Assembly (NCBI RefSeq): GCF_000169435.1
Contig: NZ_AAYB01000008.1
Location: 1 to 64,000 of the forward strand
Reading direction: 5' to 3'
Length of the DNA stretch: 64,000 nt
Source: Roseobacter sp. CCS2
GTDB lineage: Bacteria; Pseudomonadota; Alphaproteobacteria; Rhodobacterales; Rhodobacteraceae
In this document: in pieces, positions 27,315 through 35,571 of the stretch
How positions within the stretch are numbered: the stretch's first letter is position 1
How the letters are laid out: every line of letters begins with the position of its first letter
Made by a program: the position numbers and the translations under genes
The notes under the pieces: generated by a model
What the model was told of the DNA's origin: nothing
Seen by the model: the letters and a program-made list of their open reading frames with translations, nothing else
The model's database searches: none

Positions 27315-27836
27315 ATGAATTTATACCTGAGGTTGATTTGGACGCTCCTGCGGGCATGGTGGATTCCCAAGTTGTCGATTACAGAGCCTTTTGCCCGTGA
27401 ATTTCGGGTTTGGCCCAACGATATTGACGTTAATTTTCATATGAACAATGGTCGCTACCTCACGGTCGCCGACCTCATGATTGTTGAATTTTTCGCACGC
27501 ACCGGTTTTCTGAAAGCGCTGATCCGAAACAAATGGAAACCGGTGCTGGGCGGTACAATCATCACTTTTAGACGACAGTTAAAACTGGGGCAAAAATACA
27601 GATTACGCTACTGCTGGACCGGTGGTGATGCGCATTGGAATTACCTTTCTTTTCAGTTTACCACACTGGATGGCACGCTGTGCGCCGCGGGGTATTCCAA
27701 AGGTGCTGCTGTTTCGCGCGACGGCCTTGTGACCAACGACGTGTCATTCCAGGCACTTGGCGTTGCACAGCCGAAGGTGACATTGCCAGATGCAGTGACA
27801 GCCTGGAAAGAGAGCGAAGCAAAGTTGATGAGCTGA
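27315..27836 (+). CDS. Acyl-CoA thioesterase, 4HBT (hotdog) family
   Basis: The start ATG at 27315 is preferred over 27294, which lies inside the operator palindrome; AGAGGTTGG precedes it. The 173-residue product has FREFRVWPNDIDVNFHMNNGRYLTVADLM-type sequence: D-x-N-x-H-M-N-N-G-R-Y matches the 4HBT active region (DxD..H.N...Y). A mildly hydrophobic N-terminus (LYLRLIWTLLRAWWIPKL) may bind the membrane. It is divergent from marR and likely coregulated with the ligase, removing CoA from its products or intermediates (inference). Confidence 0.88.
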   Translation: MNLYLRLIWTLLRAWWIPKLSITEPFAREFRVWPNDIDVNFHMNNGRYLTVADLMIVEFFARTGFLKALIRNKWKPVLGGTIITFRRQLKLGQKYRLRYCWTGGDAHWNYLSFQFTTLDGTLCAAGYSKGAAVSRDGLVTNDVSFQALGVAQPKVTLPDAVTAWKESEAKLMS

Positions 27837-27985
27837 CTTTGCCGCATGTCGTTGAAACGAGAGTTTTGCCGTTGTTGCCATTTTGGAAACAATTCGTGCA
27901 TTGCGGTCCTCAGGTGGCTGGATTTAACAGTGTGCCGTCGTATATTTGCCAAACTTTTGCCACCTCGCCAAGCTACCGCATTTTC

Positions 27986-28648
27986 ATGCGTATCCTGATT
28001 GCCGAAGATGAGCCTGTGCTCGCCAGCCAACTGAAGAAAACACTGATGTCCGAAGGGCTGACCGTTGACGTCGCTGTCGATGGGGCCGAAGCACAGTATC
28101 TTGGTGAAACTGAACCCTATGATGTGATCATTCTGGACCTTGGTTTGCCCATTCGGGACGGGCTGACCGTGTTGAAGAACCTGCGCAGTGGCGGCAATGA
28201 TACTTCAATCCTGATCCTGACGGCCCGCAATGACTGGACCGACCGGGTCGATGGTCTGGATGCGGGCGCTGATGATTATCTGACCAAACCGTTCCATATG
28301 GCCGAACTGTCGGCCCGGGTGCGCGCCCTGATCCGTCGTAAGGCGGGCAAGGCGACACCTGTCTTTTCCAAGGATGATGTCACCTTTGATACGCGCACCA
28401 ATCAGGTTATGGTCGATGGCGTTCCCATGAACCTGACCTCGCAGGAAATTGCCGTGCTGTCTTATCTGTTCCATAACTCTGGCCGCTTGGTGTCGCGGAC
28501 CGAATTATCCGACCACATTTATCAGCATGACGGTGATCGCGATTCCAACACGATCGCGGTTTTTGTGAACCGGCTGCGCAAAAAGCTGGGGAGCGATCTG
28601 ATCGAAACCGTGCGCGGCAGAGGTTACGTGATTAAAGCAACCACATGA
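27986..28648 (+). CDS. OmpR-family response regulator
   Basis: ATG at 27986 gives MRILIAEDEPVLASQLKKTL (220 residues); the open frame extends further upstream but without regulator sequence. Receiver domain: acidic pocket E7, D8, phospho-Asp D51 (IILDLGLP), T79 and K101 (LTKPF). The C-terminal OmpR/PhoB winged helix follows, ending TVRGRGYVIKATT. The following kinase start overlaps its stop (ATGA). Its closest general type is PhoP-like. The target genes and signal are unknown; it may respond to envelope conditions. Confidence 0.94.
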   Translation: MRILIAEDEPVLASQLKKTLMSEGLTVDVAVDGAEAQYLGETEPYDVIILDLGLPIRDGLTVLKNLRSGGNDTSILILTARNDWTDRVDGLDAGADDYLTKPFHMAELSARVRALIRRKAGKATPVFSKDDVTFDTRTNQVMVDGVPMNLTSQEIAVLSYLFHNSGRLVSRTELSDHIYQHDGDRDSNTIAVFVNRLRKKLGSDLIETVRGRGYVIKATT

Positions 28649-29997
28649 CATCCTTGCGCGCCCGTGCGGTGACGGGTGGTATCCTGTGGGCTGTCGCCAT
28701 CATCGTGCTGGGTTTGGCAGGGGTGTCATCCTATCTGACCTCACAAACCCAGGCGCGTTTTATCGAGGTGCTGGAAACACGCCATGCACAAGCGATTGTC
28801 GCGGTGTCCAACAACAGCGATTCGACCAGTGATTTGGTGCGCGCTATTGGTGATCTGGTTTATCAGGTGCCCAATTCGGGCCAGTATTGGCAGGTCCAGA
28901 CTGATGTGGGCGCGATATACGCCTCACCTTCTTTAGGGGAAGAGAGGTTGCCAAGCCCCTTTGGACGCTCGGGTGAACGTCGGATGCGCGAAGTTGCAGG
29001 GCCCAATGATGAAACGGTCTTTACCATTGGGCAGTGGGTTTCGGTCAGCGACGGGTCGCTTTGGCATGTTCAGGTGGCCTCGTCTTTGCGCAGTTTTGAG
29101 GAAGATCAGGTTGTGCTGCGCAACACCTTGCTGACTGCTTTTGCGTTCGTTTCGTTTGTTGGCGTTCTGGGTGCGCTGACCCAAGTTGCAGTTGTTTTGC
29201 AGCCGCTGAACAAGCTGCGGCACGAGGTGTCGGGGCGGTGGGAGCAGGACGACAAGCTTGAGGTTGAAAGCTACCCGATTGAGGTTGCCCCCTTGGTCAA
29301 CGACATCAACACGTTGATGGAACGCAACCGCGATATCATGCGTCGGTCACGCCGACAGGCCGCCGACCTTGCGCATGCGATCAAAACCCCTTCGGCGATC
29401 ATGCGTAATGAGCTGGACAACCTGATGATGGAAGGCGCTGAGGTGCAAGAAGCCGTTGATGCATTAGATCGTCTTGATGCGCAGCTCAAACGATCTTTTG
29501 CGCGCATGCGGGCCGATGGCACCGACGCGACGGTTGGCGTGGCAACCGAACTGGACACAGCGCTTGGCCGGATGCAGCGCGCCTTTAACGCGCTTGCCCG
29601 CAATGAAGGCAAAACCTTTACCGCCGATTATGATAATGGCCTGCGTGTCCGCATGGACCAAAGCGATTTTGAAGAGGTGATGGGCAACCTTTTGGACAAT
29701 GCGTTGAAATGGGCGGCGTCAGAGGTGCAGTTGAAGGCCGGTGAAAGTGCCGATGGTCAAATCATGATCACCATTACGGATGATGGGCCGGGTATTCCCA
29801 AAGAAGAAATCGCAAAGGCCACCCAAAGTGGCCAGCGCCTTGATACATCCAAACCGGGCACGGGCCTTGGGCTGGCTATCGCGCATGACCTTATCCACGC
29901 TTATGGCGGCAAGATACTGTTGTCGCAGGACGAAGACCTGGGCGGTCTGGCGATCCATATGCGATTGCCTTTTGCATCGGCAAAACGCAGTGACTAA
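28645..29997 (+). CDS. Sensor histidine kinase (PhoQ-like)
   Basis: The 450-residue kinase overlaps the regulator by 4 bases. Two membrane segments bracket a periplasmic sensor of about 130 residues: residues 10-30 (ILWAVAIIVLGLAGVSSYL) and about 160-180 (LLTAFAFVSFVGVLGAL). A HAMP-like linker precedes the dimerisation helix with phospho-His H244 (LAHAIKTPSA). The ATPase has NLLDNALKWA (N box), DDGPGIP (G1) and GTGLGLAIAHDL (G2). PhoQ-type kinases use an HxIKTP-like H box, as seen here. Convergent with the TIGR01620 gene, overlapping by 4 bases. Confidence 0.94.
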   Translation: MTSLRARAVTGGILWAVAIIVLGLAGVSSYLTSQTQARFIEVLETRHAQAIVAVSNNSDSTSDLVRAIGDLVYQVPNSGQYWQVQTDVGAIYASPSLGEERLPSPFGRSGERRMREVAGPNDETVFTIGQWVSVSDGSLWHVQVASSLRSFEEDQVVLRNTLLTAFAFVSFVGVLGALTQVAVVLQPLNKLRHEVSGRWEQDDKLEVESYPIEVAPLVNDINTLMERNRDIMRRSRRQAADLAHAIKTPSAIMRNELDNLMMEGAEVQEAVDALDRLDAQLKRSFARMRADGTDATVGVATELDTALGRMQRAFNALARNEGKTFTADYDNGLRVRMDQSDFEEVMGNLLDNALKWAASEVQLKAGESADGQIMITITDDGPGIPKEEIAKATQSGQRLDTSKPGTGLGLAIAHDLIHAYGGKILLSQDEDLGGLAIHMRLPFASAKRSD

Positions 29998-30983
29998 CCC
30001 CGGCTGAAAAGCCCGCTCATCGCGCGGCCAACAAGGCCACTGACCGATGGCTTCTTGGTGGCATGAAACGGCAGCGGACGGCAGACTTCAATGGCTGCCA
30101 CCCCGACCCGCGCGGTCAGCGCGCCGTTGATCACACCTTCACCAAAGCGGCGAGACACTTTCGATAAAACACCGCCACCTGCAACGGACCCGATCAAATC
30201 ATCGCCGACAGCAACGGCACCTGTGGCGACCAGATGGGTCAGGACAGAACGGGTCAGCCGCCAACTGCCCAAGGTACCCGACCGCCCGCCATAAATTTCG
30301 GCAATCCGGCGGATCATGCGCAGGTTCGCAGTCAGGGCGGTAAAAAGGTCGGCCAGCGCCAGCGGAACAATCGCGGTGACGGTTGCGACCTGCCGTGCGG
30401 CGGCTTCGACCTCGCGCTGGGCGCGTGCATCAAGCGGGGTCAGCAACGCAGTCTCTGCCAGCCCCAAAAGCCCGTCGGCATCAAGAACGTCACCTTGCCG
30501 CGATTTCAGCTCGGCCCGCCCCCACGCCGTATCCTCGCGGTTGCCATAAAGCCCTTCCAGATCACCCACAACGCCGCGCGCCTGTTTCAGGTCCAGTGAT
30601 ACCAGCGCGTCTTTTGCGTTGTGCTGGATGCTGTCCAGCTTGCGTAACCGACCAAAAGCCGCCAGTTCCCGCAGGCCGATGATCAGCAGAACCAGTACCA
30701 AAAGTCCGATTAAGGCCGTGGCAATACCGCCCAGAACAGGTGAGCGCGTCAAAAGGCCGGTCACATAATCCCATGCCGCAAGCGAGGCGACAAATCCCAC
30801 CAACATAACCGTCAGTGACCAAAACCAGCGTGCCAGCCGTGACGGACGGCGCGCGGCAAGCGCTGCAACCTGTTGCATTGCCACGCCTTGGGGCGCGCCC
30901 GCATCATCTTGAACAGCGGGGGCTGCGTCAGGTTGGGCTGCCTCAGCGCCGTCAAGGTCAATCAATACGGGGCCGCGGGTCAT
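29994..30983 (-). CDS. TIGR01620 family membrane protein (YcjF/DUF697)
   Basis: The 329-residue protein has a Pro/Ala-rich N-terminus, two transmembrane segments near residues 55-110 (RLARWFWSLTVMLVGFVASLAAW and GGIATALIGLLVLVLLIIGL as shorter core parts), then a DUF697-type domain with AVGDDLIGSVAGGGVLSKVSRRFGEGVINGALTARVG-type sequence. Its partner ycjX-like gene overlaps it by 4 bases, as in E. coli ycjX-ycjF. The family is stress-induced in enterobacteria and its biochemical role is not established. Confidence 0.88.
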   Translation of the reverse strand: MTRGPVLIDLDGAEAAQPDAAPAVQDDAGAPQGVAMQQVAALAARRPSRLARWFWSLTVMLVGFVASLAAWDYVTGLLTRSPVLGGIATALIGLLVLVLLIIGLRELAAFGRLRKLDSIQHNAKDALVSLDLKQARGVVGDLEGLYGNREDTAWGRAELKSRQGDVLDADGLLGLAETALLTPLDARAQREVEAAARQVATVTAIVPLALADLFTALTANLRMIRRIAEIYGGRSGTLGSWRLTRSVLTHLVATGAVAVGDDLIGSVAGGGVLSKVSRRFGEGVINGALTARVGVAAIEVCRPLPFHATKKPSVSGLVGRAMSGLFSRG

Positions 30984-32416
30984 AGCCGATCTCCGAATAA
31001 AAACTGTGCTGCTTTATCCAACCGGATATGGGGCGGGCCGTCACCCGGTCGCCGCGTGATGGGGGCAGGGGCGAAGTTCATGATGCTATAATCCGCGTCC
31101 AGCCATGTGTCAGATCCTTCACGCGCCGGTGTCAGCAGATGTGCGGGATCGTCAGGCAGTTTGCCGGGATAGAACGCGGCTTGTTTATTGGTGTCCAGCA
31201 ATCGGCCACGCACCACATCAAGCGAGCCGTCCTTGTGATCCACAGTTTCTTCAACCGTGGTGCGCAGGGCCGCCACGGACATTGCCGCGGTCTGTGCCCC
31301 GGCAAAATCGGCGCGGTCCTTGGCTTCGCGCAACAATGCCTCGGTAATCGCGGTCAATTGCGGGTGCTGACTGTGATGCAGGTGATCGGCCTTGGTCGCA
31401 GCAAACAGGATTTTCTCGACCTGTCGCCCTTGGAAGATACGGGTCAGAAAGGCGTTGCGACCGGGGCGAAAGGCCCCAAGGATACGTGCCATCGCACTGC
31501 GCAGATCATCCAGCGCGACAGGCCCCGCATGAATGGCACCCAGCACGTCGACCAGCACAATCTGGCGGTCAATCTTGGCGAAATGATCGCGAAAGAAGGG
31601 CCGCACGATATTGCGTTTATAGCTTTCAAAGCGGCGTTCAAATTCGCGCCCCAATGATCCGCGCGGATAGCGGGTGGTCGGTAGGGGCGCAAAGGTCAGA
31701 ACCGGTGATCCTGCCAGATCGCCCGGCAACAGGAACCGCCCCGGTGAACAGTCAGAAAACCCCGCTTCGCGTGCCTCTTGCAGATGCGCGGTAAAGCGTT
31801 CGGCCAGAACAAGCGCTTCGGGTTCGTCCAACGGTACGGTCGGATCAACGCCTGCCACAAGTGCCACATAATCATCACCGCCGGGCCGTCCTTTGGCGCG
31901 GGCCAAAGCCGCCTCGGACCATTCCGCATACGTCTGATCAAGCAACCCAAGGTCCAGCAACCATTCGCCCGGATAATCCACAATGTCGATATGCACAGTG
32001 CGCGGGCCAGAGATACCGGCCAGCAACCCGCTGGGCTGTACGCGCATCGACAGGCGCAATTCGCTGATCTGGCGTGTGCCGTTTGGCCAACTGGGTTCGG
32101 GGGCGGTCAGTTGCGACAGATATGCCTCAAAGTTAAAGCGCGGCACGGTGTCGTCGGGTTGCGGTTGCAGGTATGCGGTGCGGATCGCACCGGTTGCGGC
32201 GGCCTCTAATTGCGGCATCCGCCCACGGTCCATCAGGTTCGCAACCAAAGAGGTAATGAACACCGTCTTGCCTGCGCGCGACAGCCCGGTGACACCCAGC
32301 CGAATCACAGGATCGGTGAAAGGCGCGCTTAATGTATCGCTCATGCCTTCAACAGTGCGTGCGATTTGATCTGCGATGGTAGAGATGACCAAGACGGGCC
32401 CTTTCACTGCTTCCAT
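30980..32416 (-). CDS. YcjX/DUF463 family P-loop GTPase-like protein
   Basis: The conserved part begins IADQIARTVEGMSDTLSAPF, followed by P-loop GLSRAGKTVF (Lys of Walker A) and FITSLVANLMDRGRMP. Later: HIDIVDYPGEWLLDLGLL (DxxG switch) and FAATKADHLHHSQHPQL (TKAD, nucleotide specificity). The start is uncertain: ATG at 32416 has no clear Shine-Dalgarno, and TTG at 32392 behind GAAAGGG is plausible. It is divergent from truA with about 70 bases between. It forms an operon with the TIGR01620 gene. Confidence 0.88.
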   Translation of the reverse strand: MEAVKGPVLVISTIADQIARTVEGMSDTLSAPFTDPVIRLGVTGLSRAGKTVFITSLVANLMDRGRMPQLEAAATGAIRTAYLQPQPDDTVPRFNFEAYLSQLTAPEPSWPNGTRQISELRLSMRVQPSGLLAGISGPRTVHIDIVDYPGEWLLDLGLLDQTYAEWSEAALARAKGRPGGDDYVALVAGVDPTVPLDEPEALVLAERFTAHLQEAREAGFSDCSPGRFLLPGDLAGSPVLTFAPLPTTRYPRGSLGREFERRFESYKRNIVRPFFRDHFAKIDRQIVLVDVLGAIHAGPVALDDLRSAMARILGAFRPGRNAFLTRIFQGRQVEKILFAATKADHLHHSQHPQLTAITEALLREAKDRADFAGAQTAAMSVAALRTTVEETVDHKDGSLDVVRGRLLDTNKQAAFYPGKLPDDPAHLLTPAREGSDTWLDADYSIMNFAPAPITRRPGDGPPHIRLDKAAQFLFGDRL

Positions 32417-32487
32417 CGCAAGATAGGGGCGCAAGTCCGCGATGTGTAGGGATTGATTTTGCGCGATGCTCCCCCTAATCGGGGCGG

Positions 32488-33255
32488 ATGCCACGTTATG
32501 CCCTTCTTGTTGAATACCACGGCGCGCCCTTTGCCGGGTGGCAGCGGCAGAATGATCAGCCGTCGGTGCAAGGCGCGATTGAAGCGGCATTGGCCAAGCT
32601 GGAACCGCGCGACCACACGATTGCCGCCGCCGGGCGCACCGATGCGGGCGTGCATGCGACAGGCCAAGTGGCCCATTGCGATATGGAACGCGACTGGGAC
32701 CCGTTTCGGTTATCCGAGGCGTTGAATTTCCATCTTAAGCCCGCGCCGGTGGCGATTGTGAACTGTGCGCAAGTCGCGGACGACTGGCACGCGCGGTTCG
32801 ATGCGGTCGAACGGCAGTACCTGTTTCGCCTGATGTCACGGCGCGCGCCGCTGACGTCAGATGCCGGGCAGATGTGGCGGGTGAAGCACCCGCTGGATGC
32901 CGATGCCATGCAGGCAGGTGCCGATCAATTACTGGGGCAACATGACTTTACGACCTTCCGATCGTCGATCTGTCAGGCCAAAAGCCCTGTAAAAACACTG
33001 GATGCGTTACGGGTTGAAGCGTTGCCGCATGCCAATGGCACCGAATACCGTTTCCATGTCCGCGCGCGGTCGTTCCTGCATAATCAGGTGCGCAGCTTTG
33101 TCGGCACGTTGGAACGGGTGGGTGCAGAGGCCTGGACACCCGATGATGTAGGCAAGGCGCTTGCTGCAAAGGATCGCAGCGCCTGTGGGCCGGTATGCCC
33201 ACCGCAAGGATTGTATCTGGCGGCTGTAAAATACCCCGAAAATCCGTTTGCCTAG
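32488..33255 (+). CDS. truA: tRNA pseudouridine(38-40) synthase
   Basis: Modifies U38-U40 in the anticodon arm. The 255-residue product starts [20 protein letters not shown] and has the catalytic Asp motif [14 protein letters not shown] (Asp near residue 52), then [21 protein letters not shown] near residue 190. Length is normal. The end overlaps the convergent DUF3726 gene by 4 bases. Confidence 0.96.
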   Translation: MPRYALLVEYHGAPFAGWQRQNDQPSVQGAIEAALAKLEPRDHTIAAAGRTDAGVHATGQVAHCDMERDWDPFRLSEALNFHLKPAPVAIVNCAQVADDWHARFDAVERQYLFRLMSRRAPLTSDAGQMWRVKHPLDADAMQAGADQLLGQHDFTTFRSSICQAKSPVKTLDALRVEALPHANGTEYRFHVRARSFLHNQVRSFVGTLERVGAEAWTPDDVGKALAAKDRSACGPVCPPQGLYLAAVKYPENPFA

Positions 33256-33770
33256 TCGTTGTCGGTCAGGCCAGCACCGGCCCCCGCCAAACGCGACGCT
33301 GCGGTTTCCGGCACATAGGTTTTTGCAGCTAAATCCAACCAAATCTGCCAATCGGCGTCAGGGATCGCGACGGCTTTGCAGGTCGGTGTCAGGACCGTCG
33401 TGTCGCTGGGCATAACGGTTTTGCCGTCCCATTTCTGGGCCACGCCGGATTGGGCCAAAAACGCGCCAACCAAAGGGGTATGGGCCAGTTTGGCCAGAAC
33501 AGCGGTCTTGCATCCCATGGCAAAGGCATCGCGAATAATCGGACCGATCAAAGCTGCGGGGCCTTGCACGACCGTCACCTGATCATTGTCCCATCTGACG
33601 TCGACGCCGCTGATCGGTTCTTGCAGCGCTGCGGTCACCGGCGCGATACTGCCGCCCGTCCCCGCAAGGAAAGCGGCAACGCGACCAAGGTCTTCGGCCT
33701 GTCCAACGGGAAAGCCCGCACCGCGTGCGGCCTTTTTGACCAGCCCTTCAACTTCGTTCAGTGCCCACAT
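33252..33770 (-). CDS. DUF3726 domain-containing protein
   Basis: The start at 33770 gives [20 protein letters not shown] (172 residues) and overlaps the previous stop as TGATG. The N-terminal [21 protein letters not shown] signature marks DUF3726, a family of unknown function found in roseobacters. There is no signal peptide or membrane segment. Tight coupling with the 550-residue upstream gene suggests that the two act together. No biochemical role can be given. Confidence 0.75.
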   Translation of the reverse strand: MWALNEVEGLVKKAARGAGFPVGQAEDLGRVAAFLAGTGGSIAPVTAALQEPISGVDVRWDNDQVTVVQGPAALIGPIIRDAFAMGCKTAVLAKLAHTPLVGAFLAQSGVAQKWDGKTVMPSDTTVLTPTCKAVAIPDADWQIWLDLAAKTYVPETAASRLAGAGAGLTDND

Positions 33771-35419
33771 CAGATACTTGCAACCGGCAACCACCAGTCG
33801 TCAGCGTTGTCCAACTCATCAAACAGCGGTGCACCTTGCGCAAGGGTGATGCGGGTCCAGCGGTCTGACTTGGGGTCAAATTTGCCAGCGCCAAAGAACG
33901 CCAGTTTGCAGCGCAGGATGTCGATCGGCAGGCATTTTTCGCCAATCAGATTGTCGCGGATTTCACCGTAAGGATGCCGCGCCAGCGATTGCACGCGGCG
34001 CGTGGCGGCGCGATGTTGGGGATGTTGCGCCAGAAATTGGCCAACGGGTGTTGCGTCGCCCGTCAGATCAGACGCCAACGCCTTGACCTGCCGCCCAATA
34101 TCAAGCGGGGTTTCCAATTCCGCCCCCGGTTCGTTGTGCCGCTGCCCCAAACGTGGTTCGAGCTTGTCTTCAGAGACGTACCAAAACTGCGCGCATTCCG
34201 CTGGCGCGTCGTAATCCACATCACAGGCCCAATTCCAATCGGTGTCGATCAACACCTTCAGATCAGCGCAGGGCATGGTCGGGTCCAACTCTGGCACAAA
34301 AGGCGTCGCCATACAGTCGGTCAGCCCGTCGATCAGCTCTCCAAAGGGTTCCAGCATCAGGGCCGCGATCAGTTCTTGTGTGTCGACAGACCACTGCGCG
34401 CTTTGGGTGATGATCTGATGGATGGGCTGTTCTGCCGACAACACTTCGGGCGTCAGGGTCGCCGCAAATACGGGCCATTCACGTCGCATTGTTTCAATGC
34501 GGTCAGCGGCGATCTGATCGGGCACATTCCATTCGGCCAAATACTGTGCGGCACGAATGACCAGTTCGTATATGCGTCCGATCTGGTCTTCATCCAGCCT
34601 TTCAATCGCGCGCACCCGCGCGATGGCGGTTTCGCGCACCGACATCCATGCATCCAGCAACAGCGGATGATTGACCAAGAAAGGCGCCATGCCCAACCCG
34701 GTGGAATTGCCGATCCCAAGGTGCCGCTTAGCCTCGCGCGACAGTGTCCCGCCGCCGACGTGTTCTGCCAGATCATGGGTAAAGCCACGGATCAGCCAGA
34801 CGGTCAGCATCTCGGCCATGAATGGCCCGCCCATGCCGGGACGGTCGGCAATATGGCCGCGATCCGCGATGCCGAATTTGCCGTTGCCATAGACCGCAGT
34901 GGTGCGCATCAGATAGCCGGTGTCGCGTATTTTCTGCGGGTCAGGCTGACGGCCTGCCTTCAACGCTTCGGTCACATGATCAAACAGCCGGACAGATTTG
35001 TTCGCACGGCTAAGCACCAGATCGCGCGCGGTAAAGCGGGCGGCCTCTTGCTTGGGGGCGGTGGCGACGATGCGGTCAACCTCTGCCTTGTCGGGGATGC
35101 CGTCGTAAAGTACGTAAGCGGTATCCCACGCCGTTGCGATAACCCGGTCGGTGCGCATTTCCGGTGGCAGATCAGTGGACACAGCGACCAGTGCATAATC
35201 ATATCCATCAAAGCGCAACGTATAGACAGCATGGCCAAAGCCAGCCGCATCCATGTTCCAGACTGATCGGGTCACGTTCACATCATCGGCAGCCAGTGCG
35301 CGCATCAATGTGCGCAGGAATGACAGCCGGGTCGGGAATGCGGCGCCCATCCGCCGTAACCGCATGACAGTTGAAGGCAGGCGCAGTGGCATTTGTAGTG
35401 GGGGCGCTATGTCTTTCAT
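33770..35419 (-). CDS. Conserved hypothetical protein, about 549 residues
   Basis: I do not recognise a named family. The start is uncertain: ATG at 35419 (MKDIAPPLQMPLRLPSTVMR) is chosen; TTG at 35461 would add 14 residues. The protein is soluble, with acidic C-terminal parts and motifs such as AYVLYDGIPDKAEVDRIV, VYGNGKFGIADRGHIADRPG and KRHLGIGNSTGLGMAPFLVNHPL. Gly-rich GNSTGLGMAPF and several Trp/Tyr residues near WFVS-like regions may form an enzyme pocket. It is coupled to DUF3726 by a one-base stop/start overlap. Confidence 0.7.
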   Translation of the reverse strand: MKDIAPPLQMPLRLPSTVMRLRRMGAAFPTRLSFLRTLMRALAADDVNVTRSVWNMDAAGFGHAVYTLRFDGYDYALVAVSTDLPPEMRTDRVIATAWDTAYVLYDGIPDKAEVDRIVATAPKQEAARFTARDLVLSRANKSVRLFDHVTEALKAGRQPDPQKIRDTGYLMRTTAVYGNGKFGIADRGHIADRPGMGGPFMAEMLTVWLIRGFTHDLAEHVGGGTLSREAKRHLGIGNSTGLGMAPFLVNHPLLLDAWMSVRETAIARVRAIERLDEDQIGRIYELVIRAAQYLAEWNVPDQIAADRIETMRREWPVFAATLTPEVLSAEQPIHQIITQSAQWSVDTQELIAALMLEPFGELIDGLTDCMATPFVPELDPTMPCADLKVLIDTDWNWACDVDYDAPAECAQFWYVSEDKLEPRLGQRHNEPGAELETPLDIGRQVKALASDLTGDATPVGQFLAQHPQHRAATRRVQSLARHPYGEIRDNLIGEKCLPIDILRCKLAFFGAGKFDPKSDRWTRITLAQGAPLFDELDNADDWWLPVASI

Positions 35420-35466
35420 GAAACGTAATCTAAACGCTTGCGCGGTTGTGACATAGTACAAAAACG

Positions 35467-35544
35467 ACGCATCCGGACGAAGTGATTGGCAAATTGGGGA
35501 TGGCTTGGATAAACCGGCTGGGAACCACTGGTATCTGGATGCGT
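35467..35544. promoter_or_regulatory. Inverted repeat in the divergent region before tamA
   Basis: ACGCATCCGG (35467-35476) and CTGGATGCGT (35535-35544) match 9/10 as inverted arms, 58 bases apart. They span the gap between the hypothetical gene and tamA. Possible paired operator or promoter feature. Confidence 0.25.
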
Positions 35545-35571
35545 TAAACGGTGTAGGAGGCGTCGCAAAAA

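Noticed and set aside
30091-30682. Several forward frames inside the TIGR01620 gene
   Set aside because: Overlap a well-supported reverse-strand gene and have skewed, low-complexity composition.
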